DNA of 64,000 nt from Stachybotrys elegans (lineage: Eukaryota > Ascomycota > Sordariomycetes > Hypocreales > Stachybotryaceae). The stretch is from NCBI GenBank assembly GCA_020746835.1, contig JAGPNK010000006.1, positions 1,550,001 through 1,614,000 of the forward strand, written 5' to 3'. The notes beneath the pieces are model-generated. The model was not told the DNA's origin and did not search any database. It worked only from the letters and a program-made list of their open reading frames with translations. The translations under genes were made by a program, and so were the position numbers. Within the stretch, counting starts at the first letter, position 1. Every line of letters starts with the position of its first letter. Shown in pieces: positions 1-15,216 of the stretch.

Positions 1-3000
1 CAGAGCTCTCTTCTGTACAAGCACCATGGATCGGTTCTCGGCCGATATCTTTTCGACGTTCTTCATGGCCAATGCGTTGGAATAGCTGATACCAATCTGG
101 TTGACCAGGAGCTGCAAAACGGTAACGTTGCGGTCGGTGAACGATCCCGGCTCGCCTTCGAGATACAGGACGCCGAGAAGGGACTTGCTTCCGTGAGAGA
201 TAGGGAAGGCAATGATGGCCTTGCCTAGGGGGTTCTTGTGAAGCCACGAGTCGCTGACGTTGCCAAACCTTTCATCCAACATCAGGTCGGGTATGAAGAC
301 TGGCTCTAGGAAGCGCGTGCAGTAAAGCACCACATTCTCGGCGATGAGCGATGTTCCCGCCAGGGGTATCTCGGGTTTGTGAGCCGATGCTCCCTTCTCG
401 GGGTCACCACTGGCAGCCACGCACCATTGGTCTCCGTCCGTCTCCTCCTGTACCACAATTGCCGCCATCGTAGCTGATCCGCCACATGTTTGCAGAATGA
501 CATCGCACATGGTCTTGAAGAGCTCGTCCACCTGCAGCACTGAAGAGATGACCTGCGAGGAGACCAGGATAGCATGCAGATCGATCATATCGAGGGCAGG
601 AAGCCCGGCTCCGGCTTCAGACTGCATGTTCATCGATCCTCTCCACGCACCAAGCCGCTGGCCTTTGAGCTCATTCATGCTGTTCGTAGGGTTCTGAACA
701 AGTCCATCAGCTTCCTCAGTGCCTCCGGGTCGGTACTGGATACTCCCGCCATCTGTCACGAAATCCGTTTGCACGGCAGCCTCTGCGGTCCTGTGGTTCC
801 TTGTAGGTCCGTGGAGGAGTAGGCTGTGCTCCTCCTCAATCGCCCGTGCAACGCCAGTGGCAGCCACCTGACGATATAGACCGATGGCTTCCAGGAGAGC
901 TGCACGAGCTGATCTTCTTGTCTGGCGTCGTATAAAGAAACCGGCCATCAGGTAGTTGCCTAGTGCTTCCTCATGGGTGAAGTTGTGTTCGGCAGAGTGA
1001 TCCAGGGCCTCTTCATAGAGTCGGATTGCATCACCATGTCGGTCCGAGAGCTCCGCGACCTGGGCCTCGAGGATTTTTGACCACGCAGAATAACTGGCGT
1101 TGGAGACGACCGTCCAGGCATCGATCTTCTTGATCGTGCTCTGCAGATCATGAACCACTTCCTGAAGTTCTGTAGAGTAGTCTTGAGGTGTTAGGCGGGG
1201 GTCTTGCATCTTGCGAAGCAATCTACCAGTCAAGGCAAGACCGGTAAAGAAGTATATCTGCCTGTTGTTGCGTACGGACCATAGCAAGTTCACTTGATCG
1301 ATGCACTTCTTCCCAACCTCGACAGCCTGGTCATAATGGCCGTAGAGGAACAGGACGAGGAGCTCGTAGCTCTGGTACAAAAGCACAGAGCGATTGCTTT
1401 GGTGCACTCGACCAGCAAGCCACGTTTTGTAGGAGGTTGAATTGTGCTGGTCGTCAGACAATACCTCGAGCGGATTGTTACATAAGGTCTTGCCCTGTAG
1501 GGCTCGGCAACTTTGCCGAATGGCGAGAAGCAGGGCGCCTCCTCGAGTGTCTAGGTACCAGTTGGGGATCTCCTCGCAGCCGTACTGGCAGAAACCTTCA
1601 AGGTCAGTGCAGTTCTCGTTTGCAAAGAATTTGACGGCAGCAGACAGCCCGTAACTAAGGATGGTAGATGTCCTATCGCCGGAGAAAGAGGCATACTCGA
1701 TGGCATCCTCCATCTGAGACACAGAGGTCGATACGGGGTTGTGAACATGCCCAATAAAGGACGCATAGAGCGTGAGACCACGTGCCATGGAAATAGGATC
1801 TCGAGACTGGTACAGGAGATCTATGGCTATGGTTCCCAAATCAACAGCAAATTTGGTCATGCTAAACCGAGACAGTGCAACACTGGCGAGGTGGAGGAAG
1901 GCCATGCCGGACTGAGGAAAAGCGCCTTGCAAGATATGCATCTCAACCATGACCAATGTCAGATGATAGAACCGCAGGCAGTCGCTCCACCAGGCAGCGC
2001 TGATGGTCTCGGAGAGGACTGCACCAATCGACTCGACAGTGGGATCCGCCGAGGCGCTGGGTTGCGTGATGGCTGTGCGCTCCATTGTCTGAATCTGGAC
2101 AGAGAGCTTCTCAAATTTCTCGTCGCACTTGTGGTAGGTAGGGTCGGGATCAAGCATGACATCCAAGGCCCCGAGACACTCCTTTAGGGAGATGAGCGCT
2201 TTGGACGAGTCTCCCGTTTGTGCATATATTCTCGACTGCAATACATATGCGGGAGCCTTGTCGCTTGGCAGTCTGGCGTTGACAAATATCATGGACAGGT
2301 ACTCGTTGGCAACGGCGTGATGACCCATGAAGGAGTAGCATTCGGCGGACCGGAGATAGAGCTGCATTGTCTCTTCGTAAGTTACATCCTCGGCTCCGTC
2401 AGCCCAGGGATCGTCCTGCAGAAGACGGAGCGCCGTGCTGTAATATTTAGCAGCGGTAGGCCGAGCGCTGTTCTCGGTAGCAGACTGCGCGCAGTCGATC
2501 AACAGCTTCCGGTAATGGCGTCGACTCGGGACACGTCGTTTAATGATATCAGCCGCCTCGCATATGTGCGAGGCCGTGCTGTCGCGTAGCTTGGAATCCG
2601 CAGCATAGTACTTCATCAGCGTCTGAGCAATCACGAAATGCATCTTTCGTGCATTGCACTCCTGGAGCTCGGCGGATGCATGGATATATCGGTCGTGCGC
2701 GAATCGAAACCTGTCGTCGGTCTCGCTCGGCACAATTATGTAGGCCTGGATGGCAGCGTGCAATCCCGCGATGGCTTCACCTTCGGTAAACTGACGCTTA
2801 GGGAAGACGGGGTGGCAAGCCATTCCGTCTCCATCGTCATAGTCAAACTCACTGCTCATCAGCCGGCAGATTAGTTCGAAGGAAAAGGAGGCACCAAGCA
2901 AGGCGGCCCAGGCAAGGATTGCCCGAGCGGCAGGCGGTAGCTCACTGAGCCGGCGGGTAATGAAGCCAGTATCGAGAGTGTCGTAGTCCTTCCCGCCCTG

Positions 3001-5899
3001 GAACTGCTCGAATAGCTTGTCGAGATCAAAGTGCCATTGGCTGTCTTTATAGTCGTACCAGATGCACTTATTTCGATGGCAGGCACTGAGCATCTCGCGT
3101 ATGTAAAAGGGGTTGCCAGCGGTTTTGGATTGTATGACAAGCGCCAGCGGTAGAACCTCATCGCTAGGCCTGCAGAGCGTTGTTGCCACATACTGGATGA
3201 TATCGTCCTCGGACAAGGCTGGCAAGGATATTCTGGTGACGAGAGGTCTATTGGATCGAACAAAATCTGCGGGGCCATCAGTCTGTTTGCCAGCTGTGGC
3301 TAATTGTGGTTCCATACCGTCGGGGTCAGGGGGGTGGATGACGCTCTGCAGCTTCTCGGGGGAGAGCTCATCGGGACGATAGGTCACAATGATGACCATC
3401 TTCATCCTGGCACCAATGATCTGAGAGATCAGCTCCAAGGACTCGTCATCCGCAAAGTGGAGATCATCTAAGCAGAAGCATATGAACTTGTGGGACGTGA
3501 ACACTCTGAGGACATCTAGGAATGTGTTCATCAGGCGCATGGTCTTTGTCGATGCCCCGGCCCGGAGGAAATCCTGAGAAGTCTGCGATGTGATGCTTGG
3601 GTTTCGGACTAGTGGTGCCGGCGAACTACCCGGGGAGGAGCCTCGTCGTTTTGGAATGCCTCGGCCATTGCCCCGGGGAATGATGTGCTGTGTGGCAGAG
3701 AGCGGTCGACCGATGCTGACTTCAGGAGGGCCAAGGAGGAACTCTGGCAGACCAAGAACGCGATGAAGCATAGGCCAAACGGGGCGGATATAATGCTTCA
3801 GGCCTTGATGGAACGGCGTCTCCGTGTTCCTCTCGCCCCAGACCTGCTTGAATAGCGAGGACAGCAGCTTAAGCAATGGGCCGAATGCTATTCTTCTCGC
3901 AGTGTCGAATTTGGCCGTCGCGCAGTAGCCTCGTCGACGGGCTTCGGCGAGGACAGTCTGGACCAAAAGGCTTTTGCCGAGGCCGCCTGCGCCCTCGACC
4001 GTGACAACCTCACAATGCCCTCGTCGTCGAAATTTGGCGGAGCCAAGCTGTCGTGAAAGACTTGACGCAGATGACTCCACCATGCTCTGCCGGGTCCCTT
4101 CGGTTCCCAAGCTCTCGACGAGACTTCGAGTCTCGAGAGATACTGAATGCTGTCGCTCCCATAGTCTGGTGGCTCGCGGAAACCCCCCAGACTGCGACGA
4201 GGCTATGGTGTCGTTGGATATCGTCTGGGTATCCGATAGAACAGAAGGGTGCAGGCTATTCCGTGATGGCTTCGTTTCCGAATGGGTGAATGAGCCGCTT
4301 CGACGATTTGTCCCTTCTGCCGAGCTAGCACCTTCGCTCGACATGTCATCCATCGCGGCGACATCGTTGGAGAGAGACGAGCCATCGGAAAATCGGTTCG
4401 TTGCCCCCCTGAGGCTGATGGAGTGGCTCTTAGCCACCCGCTCAATAACCTTGACCAATTCATTTCTCTCCCGCTGCCTCCCTATCATGATGGTGGGAAG
4501 CATGAAAAAAGACGACACATCCTTTGTGCCAATCCTCCACTCCTTGAGCGCCAGCCAATCTCCATCGCCAAGGAATTTTTGTACTTGGGCCAGGTCGTAG
4601 CGAAGGCCGCTCGCAGAATGATACCGATCGGCAATGTTCTTTGCCGTGCACTTCTGTATGATACGCCCAATCACGTCTGGGATGTCTATCCGGATGGTCG
4701 AGACATTGGGGATCCTGCGGCCAAGGACACCTTGGACAATATCTAGAGGAGTGTCGCCCTCGAATACCGGCTGCTGAGTCAAGAGCGTCCAGAACAATAC
4801 ACCCAGCGAATAAATGTCTGTCCGGCTGTCCGGCTCGGCTGGCATACGGCCAGTTTGCTCTGGGCTTATGTAGAGGAGTTTGTTCTTGGCCCCAAGCTCC
4901 TTGGAGAGCGTGGACCATCCGCTGCTTGTCAATCCATGCTCGAAGGACCTGATGCCAGACCCAAACGCCACAACCCTGACCTTGTTCTCCTCGATATTGA
5001 AGTGGAAGGCGTCGCCACGGATCTCGCCGTGTATTATCCCTTGACCATGATGAAGGATCTCCAGGCACTGGGCCGCCCCGATGGCAAAGTCGAGAAAATG
5101 CTGTAGGCTGATGGGAGGTGCCAACTTAACATCGTCGTTGGGGTTGGGGATAAAGGTATCGCCCTGTTTCCGCGTTCGGTAAAAAGCCGGGCCCAGGTTG
5201 AGGACTTCGAGGAGGTAGTTGGGTCCTGGATGTGAGTAGATAGCCACGATGAGAACACCGGAGTCGCCCGGAATGGGTGGAAGGCGAAGGAGATCGAGCG
5301 GCTTCACGATGTGATCCCCGACTGGGTCGACCGTTGCGCTCAGGCTTTGGGTAATATGGTATGCCCTCTCTTCCCGAACTATGTGGTACGACACTCGTGC
5401 AATAATCGGCTCGAAAATATGTTGGACTTCGACCGACGACGAAGCGGGGGGCGTAGCAAACGGCGGCGTACCAAGCGCTGCCGGCTGGTCGGAATTCGAA
5501 GTCGAGTTGACTGCATCGTGAAAGATGGGAGGGTCGGTCCGCTCTGCCGGTGATGGCCGTCCTGACTGGAACTTGGCTAGGGATTCTGGACTCGATGTGG
5601 AGGGGAAGCCGGTGCCCTGCGAAGCCTGTGAAACCGATCTTGTACCGGAAACATGCCTGGTAGAGAGAAAAGTTTGAGAAACCGAACTGGTATATCATGG
5701 GTTGCCCCGTAGTTTGGGGGAGGTGCTGCAAAACTAGACGTGCCACGGCAACTCACCAGCAGTCATATGTCGAGTGGAACGGTGGGTAGGACTCGTCCCA
5801 GTGGTATCCGGAGATCTGACGAAGGCGTTCGAAAAGACGAGGGGGCAGGTGTGGCTGGTCATGCAGGTCGTCGTTCACGACATTGACATGTCTATCCAT
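1..5899 (-). CDS. Group X hybrid histidine kinase (Mak2/Mak3-like), 3' end beyond the window
   Basis: Two-component stress sensor of the fungal group X type (protein-kinase-like domain, AAA ATPase, GAF, then histidine kinase and receiver). Exons read as 5757-5899 and 5656-1, joined across a GTGAGT...CAG intron of 100 nt that splits a Trp codon; about 1,933 residues are visible. The start at 5899 precedes a conserved-looking stretch, YHWDESYPPFHSTYDCW. A kinase-like domain lies at about residues 130-390, ending in SPEQTGRMPAEPDSRTDIYSLG. A P-loop, GAGGLGKS, is near residue 600 (about 3970-3993), followed by an AAA/TPR-like region and a GAF domain from about residue 1740. Catalytic residues of the kinase domain look degenerate: HGE in place of HRD and AFG in place of DFG. 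The HisKA, HATPase and receiver domains would lie left of base 1. In fission yeast such kinases sense peroxide stress; the role here is inferred. Cytosolic, with no membrane segment seen. Confidence 0.9.
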
Positions 5900-7961
5900 C
5901 TTGGCGCTCGCAGTCGGGGGTCGACGTCGCGGGCGCAGTCGCACTCACGGTCACAGGCCCGTCTCGGTAGCTGCTGGACGGAGGGACTTGGGGACACTTG
6001 CATCGACGCGAATAATCATTGGAGCGCGCTGGGGGTGGCCATCCTCGGTCGGCCGGCGCTTTGAGATTTCGAGGGTCGATGGCCGAGTATGTAGAAAGAG
6101 CTTGCGGCTTTAGGAGTGGAAGATGTCAAATACAAGGGAGCGAGCGAATGAGAATGGGAATGGAGAGGAGGGGGGGGTTGATAACAAGACACGGCGTCAA
6201 CGTCGGCGGCGTGGCAAGACCTGGCGTGTCGCTGCAGGCAGATCGAAGCCAGGAGGCGACTTGCTCGGTGTCGAGTTGATGCCTTCGGTGCTGGGACAGT
6301 GCTGGACTGGCTGGATGGATTTGTTCGTCCGTGTTGGAATTTGTCTAGCTGTCTGGCTGTCTGCTCCGGCTAGATGGCTGGCTGCTTGGCCTTGGTTGCA
6401 TCAAGGAATCTGTGCCCAATCCAGTCTGTGCGTCCAAACCAGGCGGTACTCAGTTGGTACTGCAGGCGGCCGGCTGGGTACTTGCTCTGTAGGTGGGGGT
6501 CGGGTGAGTTTGCAGGCCAGTGACATGTCTCCTGTTAGCGGGCCCATGTATCTCTTGCCCATGGTCAAGCCAGGTTCTCTGGTGGTTCTGGAAACCCTGT
6601 ACCTATGGCCATCTAGAGCTAGCTCCATGCTACCTGGCCCCTCTGCAGATATTGGCACGCGACCTAGGTATCTCCAAGCTCGTTTGGTCATCGGTGTATG
6701 TACCCCAGGTGCTCAACCCCCCGAATCTATTTGACCTGTGCCGCCCATGTGCAAGGATTGCTCTCTGAATCAACATGTATGACCTCACAGGGGGACAAGG
6801 TAGGGAAGTACCTTGTAGCCTACCTATTCGAAAAACCAGCGAATAACCTGGTTCGATACAAGCCACGAATGATTGCGGCTTACAATCGGTGTCATTCTGC
6901 AATGGTCCCTTTGGCGCACGTTTCCACAGTATGCTTCTTGATAAAGCCCTTTGCCCCCCCCCTAAATTGTTTGGAACGTCGACTACAGGGAGCTACTAAA
7001 CCTGTTAAGGGGGTGGGCTCTTGCATTGAACTTGTTTCTTCCACACCAAACAGGGTACGTGTTCGCGCTTAAGTCTAGGGACCCGCGAGAATGAAGTGGG
7101 CTCTGGGTTATCATGGCGGTTTTTTTGTCCAGTTCCCAAACATTTGCTGCGACGGTACTGCAACTGCCACCGGACAACCAGCAAAGAAGCAATACTGGAC
7201 GATTACGTTGACGTTGACTTGAATACCAGCGCAAACCAGCATTTTAGGGTCACCAGGGATACAAAAGCATATGCCGAAGAAGGGTAGAAGGAGAGGGCTG
7301 AGAAGGAAAGAAGCAGGAAAAAGCAAGGTCTAGGGTAGGTGCGATATTTGACGAGCATGTGATGCAAGCCCGCCTGTCTCCAGAAACACGACCATTATCA
7401 CAAATGAAGTCAGATGTTGAATTTTTCCAATGTATGGGGCACGAAACCTGTGATTGACACTGACAAGTCTTGAGCTCTGACTGTGGGAGAAATTCGGGAT
7501 TAGGGTTATTGGCAAGACCATTATAACCGTCAGAGATATATCTGAAGGTCTTCAGGCAATCAATCACACGCCCAATGTTGAGATTTTGTCCAACCGGTAG
7601 GCTCCCGGGTATGCATTAAACAGGTCAATCTCTTGACGCGAACCCCCTGCATCGCTTAATGACACATCACATAGTCGTCGGAAAATAAATTGAAGCTCAA
7701 AGTTTGATCTTATTGGAGAGCATAGCCCTGGTCTATTATCTATCCTGACCATCGCGTTGCATGTCGAGTAGGCACTCTATGCCTGGACCCCACGACTGCT
7801 TCGTCTAGGTAGTCTCTCTCCTGCTTTTAGATCCCACAACGTCTCAACCAACTCTGGCGTAGACATGTCCTAGAAACCCTTGCGCTCTCATGCATCCCCG
7901 TTCATATTCGTGACTGACATCGCATCTGTAAAATCATTCGCCAAAATATGCCTCCAGTTCT
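5900..7961. other. Intergenic region between the histidine kinase 5' end and the UDP-galactopyranose mutase 3' end
   Basis: About 2 kb holding the presumed promoter and leader of the leftward kinase and the 3' flank of the mutase. Open frames here (for example 6123-6734 on the plus strand) are low-complexity, begin inside the leader region and resemble no known family, so I do not call them. Nothing else recognised. Confidence 0.6.
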
Positions 7962-9916
<1,955 letters not shown>

Positions 9917-10541
9917 GGTGGGGAGCTTGGATAAGGCTTGTTGAAGAAAGAGGGAGGAAAAGTTGAAGAGAGGAATTGAAGCCGAGCGAGGCAGAGCAGA
10001 GAGCGACGATGCAGACGCCGGAAGGGATTGCAAACAATTCGCAAGGCTTTGGGAGACTTTAAGGAAGAAGAGGAGGAGAAACAATGCCGCCGTGGGTTGA
10101 TCTCTTTTGGCGGGGAGGAAAAGGAGAGCTGCAAGAGTCGGTGATGGAGGGGCTAAAATTGTTTTGGAGCCCGTAGTGGTGGTGGTGGCTTGCCGTCGCT
10201 GGGTTGGCCACCAAGAAAAAACCGGGGCTGTCCAGGGGTGCCTAGGGGACTAGGGGCCTCTGAGGTAGCATTACGGAGTAGGGGACTAGGGGAAGGTGGT
10301 GGTGGGATGTGCTTTCCTGGAGGGATTCAAGGCAAGGGACCAGGGGTCGCTCTGTTGCTTCCTCTCCAATGGACTTTATCGTACCTCGTACCGTACATGC
10401 CTCGCCTTGCACAGTACGATGTCGCCGTAGCTGCCCAGTCTGCGCGGTTTGCCACCCTCCTATTCAACAGACTTGAGGCAAGGAGGGAGCTGGGCAAGCG
10501 AGGGGAGTAGCGATGCCGACATGGGATTGGAGGGGCATGGA

Positions 10542-10571
10542 GGAGCACGGGGGAGCACGGGGGAGCACGGG
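10542..10571. repeat. Tandem repeat, 3 x GGAGCACGGG
   Basis: Three perfect adjacent copies of a 10-base unit in the mutase upstream region. No function is evident. Confidence 0.9.
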
Positions 10572-13500
10572 AGGTGACACGGAGGCTACCAGTCGGCAGA
10601 GTACGGATCGCCGCGCGGTAGAGCCACGGCAAGCCTAGGCAAGCAGGTACTGGCGAGGTACACTGATGGGCAGCTTATCCGTAGATGCCCGTGGATGTTA
10701 GAGGCATTTACCTCAAAACACCCCTGATTGTCAAAGCTGTATTCTGGTAATCTGGTAATCTGGTTGCCAGGCTGGACGTACCTCTACGTAGTGCGTTGCG
10801 GACACCGCCAGAAGCTCGAGACAGGGATTTGTTCCAAGGTGGGATGCCTGCCTGCCTACCAACCCAACTCCCCTCATATCCCGAACGGCAGACGGACGCA
10901 TCCTATCCCATCCCAGAAGGCTTGGCCGTATACGACGTCCCGCCCATACCCTCCCAGCGATAAGAGGAGCGCGGCGATGGCGAGGAAGGAAAATCTACAG
11001 CGGCGGCTAAGCACAGACTACTCTGCCTCGCTAAGGTATCCGTCTAGATGGCCGAACGAACGGTGCAGGCGCTCCGGATCGCTGCCGGGGCTATCAGCTC
11101 GGGCTGAAAAATGTAATGAATGCCACGGCTGCGCGAAGCTTGAACCAGCCAAGGTGATACCGCTTATCCCCTCCCATCGAAACACCAACCTCAGCTCTGC
11201 GGGCTAGTATTGCTGACGGTACAGGTACGCATCAGGTACATGCGTAGTTGTCAGCGGCTGGCAGCGTGGTAGGGATGATGCTGTCATGTAATTTCACGCC
11301 GCCCTCCATCTTGTCTGATCCTCGATCTTATCACATCCAGCTGCTCTCGCAAGGCTGGGGCCTCTAGCCTCCATGCCAGCCACGCACATGCTTTTAAGAT
11401 TATGCTATTTCGTGGCCCCCGCCCCCCATCTCCCGCCGCCGCTGGCACAATAAAAAAAACGTTGCCTTTGAGTTTATCAGCCTCTCCACAAGCGAGGCCA
11501 TGGCAATTTCCACACCTCACAAGCTCCGACAAGCGACACGCGCATGCTACGTACATGCACGTTGCCGCCTCACCGGGCTCGCTATGTTTCGCAGGCTAAC
11601 GGCTTGTGCCGCTCGGCACGCGTGTAGATGGAACATCTGCCTTTGGTGGAGTAGGTCGTGTTGGGTGTAGCAGAAGCATGTGGCATGGCTCCTCTACCGT
11701 GCCGAATCTGCGCTACACCTTGATGCCCTTCCTCTGTCGTGGTCCTACCAGAGCATGGATCTGGAAACATGTGGTGCTCGAGCTTCTGATTGTTGCCGCG
11801 AATGTTAATTACCTCTTCCCCTGTTGCATCCACAGGCGGTGACGTGATGTGATAATAAACGATGACCCTGGCCACAGATCCCGTCGCCGGCCACCCACAC
11901 CAGCATAGGGTGGTAAATTACACCTTGCTGCATCTGATAGAGCCCATCTGCGTCTTCTCTTAGACGATTTTGTGTTGCACCCGTCAGATCATGTGATGGA
12001 TGGCAAACTGCGTGAACAACCTGACAGGGTCGTCGAGGAGGGAGGACAGCGTTTGGCCTGGTGATCTTGTAGGACCGACTTTCATCCATCAATCATCTGG
12101 ACTCATCACATCGTAGCCGCCGTATCCTGTGGTCCGGTCCACATGAGATACAATCACAAAGCAGTACCTTGGGAAAGGCGATATGGGAAATGATAAATAC
12201 CGAGCTGTAGATTGCATAGATGGCTGGTCTGGGAATGCGATCTTTGCCGTTTCAAACAGCCCAGATCATCGGTCTGTATATTGCAGGTGCTGTAAATCAG
12301 CAGCGGCGGCTCCGCTCAACGAGCTGGATATCATGGCGGTTGGAGGCGTGTGAGGTTTGGTGGCTCCGTAGCGACCGCAGATCGCGACAATGGACCTGGC
12401 AAAGCTTGGTATGAGGCCGGCGAGCGTCGTCAGCCTCTGGAGCCATGACCCATGACCCGGACCCCTGGAAGGCTCTCATTATCAGCCTAGGGCCCGAGTG
12501 ATCAACCGTGCCATCATTTGAATGGAGGCCCACGGTCCGGTTGACTGACAACGGGGCGTCACAGACCACAAGTCGTCAATTCTGAAACGAGTTGCAGATC
12601 CAAGATCGCCAAGTCTCTGAACTACCAGGCGAAACGGTACACAAGATAAGCACGCACTGTACGTGCGATTCGGTAGCCCGCTTCCGACGGCTCTCACAAC
12701 GGGCTTGTGCATAGATAGGCAGATATCTGTGTACAAACTCATAGTAGCACTCAGCAATCTGTGGCGTCTGGCAAGTCTGGCATGGAAGAGTCAGGAGGAA
12801 ATGGACACGCGCAGAGATCCGAGAGCTTTGTCCAGGAGCACGGCTGCCGTCAAATGATTGATCGCGCCATGTCTTCTTCGACTGACACAGAGCATGCATG
12901 ATTCAGCCCATACGATTCTCAAAGCGCAGGGGACCCAACACCACGCCAAATTGACGGATGGTTTCGGACAATGTGCCAAGTATATTCAATCATGATTTGA
13001 GAAAACATGGCTCCAGGAGCGGCCCTCCGCATCGATCAAACAACACCGCCTCGAGGACAGAAACACGGGTACCAGACTGAATCCCGTGGGGAAGCGGCAA
13101 GCGGCAAGCAGGCGGACGCATCGGGGGAGTCAGTGACGCCGCTGCCGTCTTCAGTTGTTGAACAAAGGCGCTTGCAATATATTACGGTAGGATGACTGCG
13201 GTCTGGAATGCGACATGTGCTTCACTTGCCGAGCCTCCCTTGGCCTGGCGCAGACGGGAACCCGCCGCCGCCCCGAAAGCTTGACAAAAAAGACAAGGGA
13301 AAATGGGATGGAATAAAAATACATGAATGATAGGTGTCTCAACCCATGGAATTCGAGAACAATGTATCACCCGAATTGATGCGGGGCGTGTCAAGTATTT
13401 TGCCATGACACAAGATGCCGAGAAGCTGCCCTAGGCTAGGGGTTGCATGCATCAGAAGTGGCCAGACGGCTTCTCCTGGACTCATCGACAAGATAGTAGT

Positions 13501-14819
13501 TCAGGGGGTGGCCAAAATGGACTACATTCCACTCGAGCCGCAAACACGCACTGTGCTGAACAGTACTGCCCGCTATGGATCATGGTTGCAGCCTGTCCCA
13601 GAATAGACATGCCCCTTATTCAACCATGCAATGGTGGAAGAGGACGAGGCAGAAGAAAAGGGGGGGAGGCAAATCCGAGTGCCGGAAAGGGGCCAGATAG
13701 AGAATAAACGGAAGAGGCTGATGGGTTTTCGCCATTGAGACAGCAGATCGCTGACCAGGGGAAAACGGAGAGACAAGAGTGACAAGTGAGAACCCGGGGC
13801 ACGATGGAGACAGGCTTCGATTAGCGCAGATGCCTATGTAAGACGTACGCCCTGGAAGACAGCCAGGTTGTCTTCAACGTGGGCGACTTGATTCGACGCC
13901 AGAGACTTGGCTATACGGACGGGACACGGACACGGACACGGATATGGCCTTGACGTGCTCTAAAATGGCCATGTCCCTTGTCACTGATCTGGATGGGACC
14001 CGACCCAACTTGACTTGGATTGGATCTCGGGAACAGGGAAAACCAAGATAAAAGAAGAAGAAAAAAAAGACATTAGGAGAAGGACGAAAAAAAGGGGAGC
14101 CTCTTTGAATACTAGTGCTTCGGATTGCTGATGGTGGATGCCCGCCGAAAGCTACAAGGAGGTACCTGCTGGCAAGATGGAACAAGGCGACGGTGGGCTC
14201 GAGCAGGCGCGACGGTCCAGTCAGAATCGCCCATCATGTCTCTGACGCGCGTGCTCCAGGTCCCTTCCGGCCTTGTCCCCCCACCGCTGGTTCGTCCAGG
14301 TTTCTCCCAAGGTACCTACAATATTCGTATCCTACTACCTACTTATCTTTCAGTAAGCTGCTGGTGGAGACGCACACGCAGCCCGCCGATGTCAATCGAT
14401 GCTACAAGCAGCCACTAATCTAACTGCACTATGCAGCAATCGGCATGGCTGGGGCCACTGGCTGGCCGGGCGTGCATCTCATCGACGACTTCGCAGCCAG
14501 CGCCAGCGCCTGGGATGAACGGGACAATATGATACGTGCAGGGGTCAGCCGCGTCGCCTCTCCAAGGGGCACGCCAGAGGAATGCTCTCTCTTGAGGCGC
14601 TTCAGAAGGCAAAGGCTGCCTTGAAAAGCAGACCGACGGATCTGAGCCAGCCCGTTTAATTAGCACATACGCCCCCCCTTCCCTTGTGTCCCTAGAGACC
14701 CCGTTCCTTCCCACCCACTGACCTTGTAACCCTTTTCCACTGTCATCAATACATAATTCCAGGGAGCAAAAATCTTTCTGCTACCCCCCCTGCCCGTCCC
14801 TTCGCATCTCATCTCCCCT

Positions 14820-14900
14820 CTCCCTCCTCTTCTACTCCGGTTTCTCTTCCTTCCTTCCCCTTCTCTTCTTCTCTTCTTCTTCTTCTTCTCCAACCTCCAA
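14820..14900 (+). promoter_or_regulatory. Pyrimidine (CT/CTT) tract upstream of the nucleotide-sugar transporter
   Basis: Nearly uninterrupted C/T sequence including repeated CTTCTT units, about 320-400 bases ahead of the ATG at 15217. Long CT tracts of this kind commonly mark the core promoter and transcription start zone of well-expressed genes in filamentous fungi. The assignment is by position and composition only. Confidence 0.5.
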
Positions 14901-15216
14901 CCTTCACCTCCAGTCATCCCTCTGGCGTGCGCGCAGGAAGTTTGACTTGATTCTCTCCCGTTTCGGGTTGTCTCTCTATTCCAAACACCCCCGGCAATTG
15001 CATATTTCTCGCCCCTCCTTTTGCCCCTTATACCTGGCCTTACGGGTATCCCCTTTTCCTTCTACCCACCCCCATTGCAGGACTAAGCTGTCCGTCCGCT
15101 CGTTTGCGCGTCCCCTTTTAAATCTGTCTTGAACCCAGCTCCTCAACACCAAGAAATCTTCTGCTCTGCTCATCTTTCTCCACGACCCAAGAGACCACCA
15201 CTCGAACCCGCCCAAC

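Larger units (their letters stand above)
9917..15216. other. 5.3-kb divergent intergenic region of the galactofuranose gene pair
   Basis: Lies between the starts of the mutase (left) and the transporter (right). It holds both promoters and leaders: purine-rich on the plus strand at about 9840-10150 (a pyrimidine-rich leader of the mutase) and strongly pyrimidine-rich at about 14760-15170 ahead of the transporter. Open frames inside are short, lack splice-consistent extension and show no family motif. No RNA gene recognised. Confidence 0.6.

Noticed and set aside
5900..5944. Upstream extension of the histidine kinase from 5944
   Set aside because: The codon at 5944 is GTG, not ATG; the first ATG in frame is at 5899, directly before the conserved N-terminal stretch.
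6123..6734. Plus-strand open frame of 203 codons upstream of the histidine kinase
   Set aside because: Low-complexity start, no family motif, no splice-linked exons; lies in the kinase promoter region.
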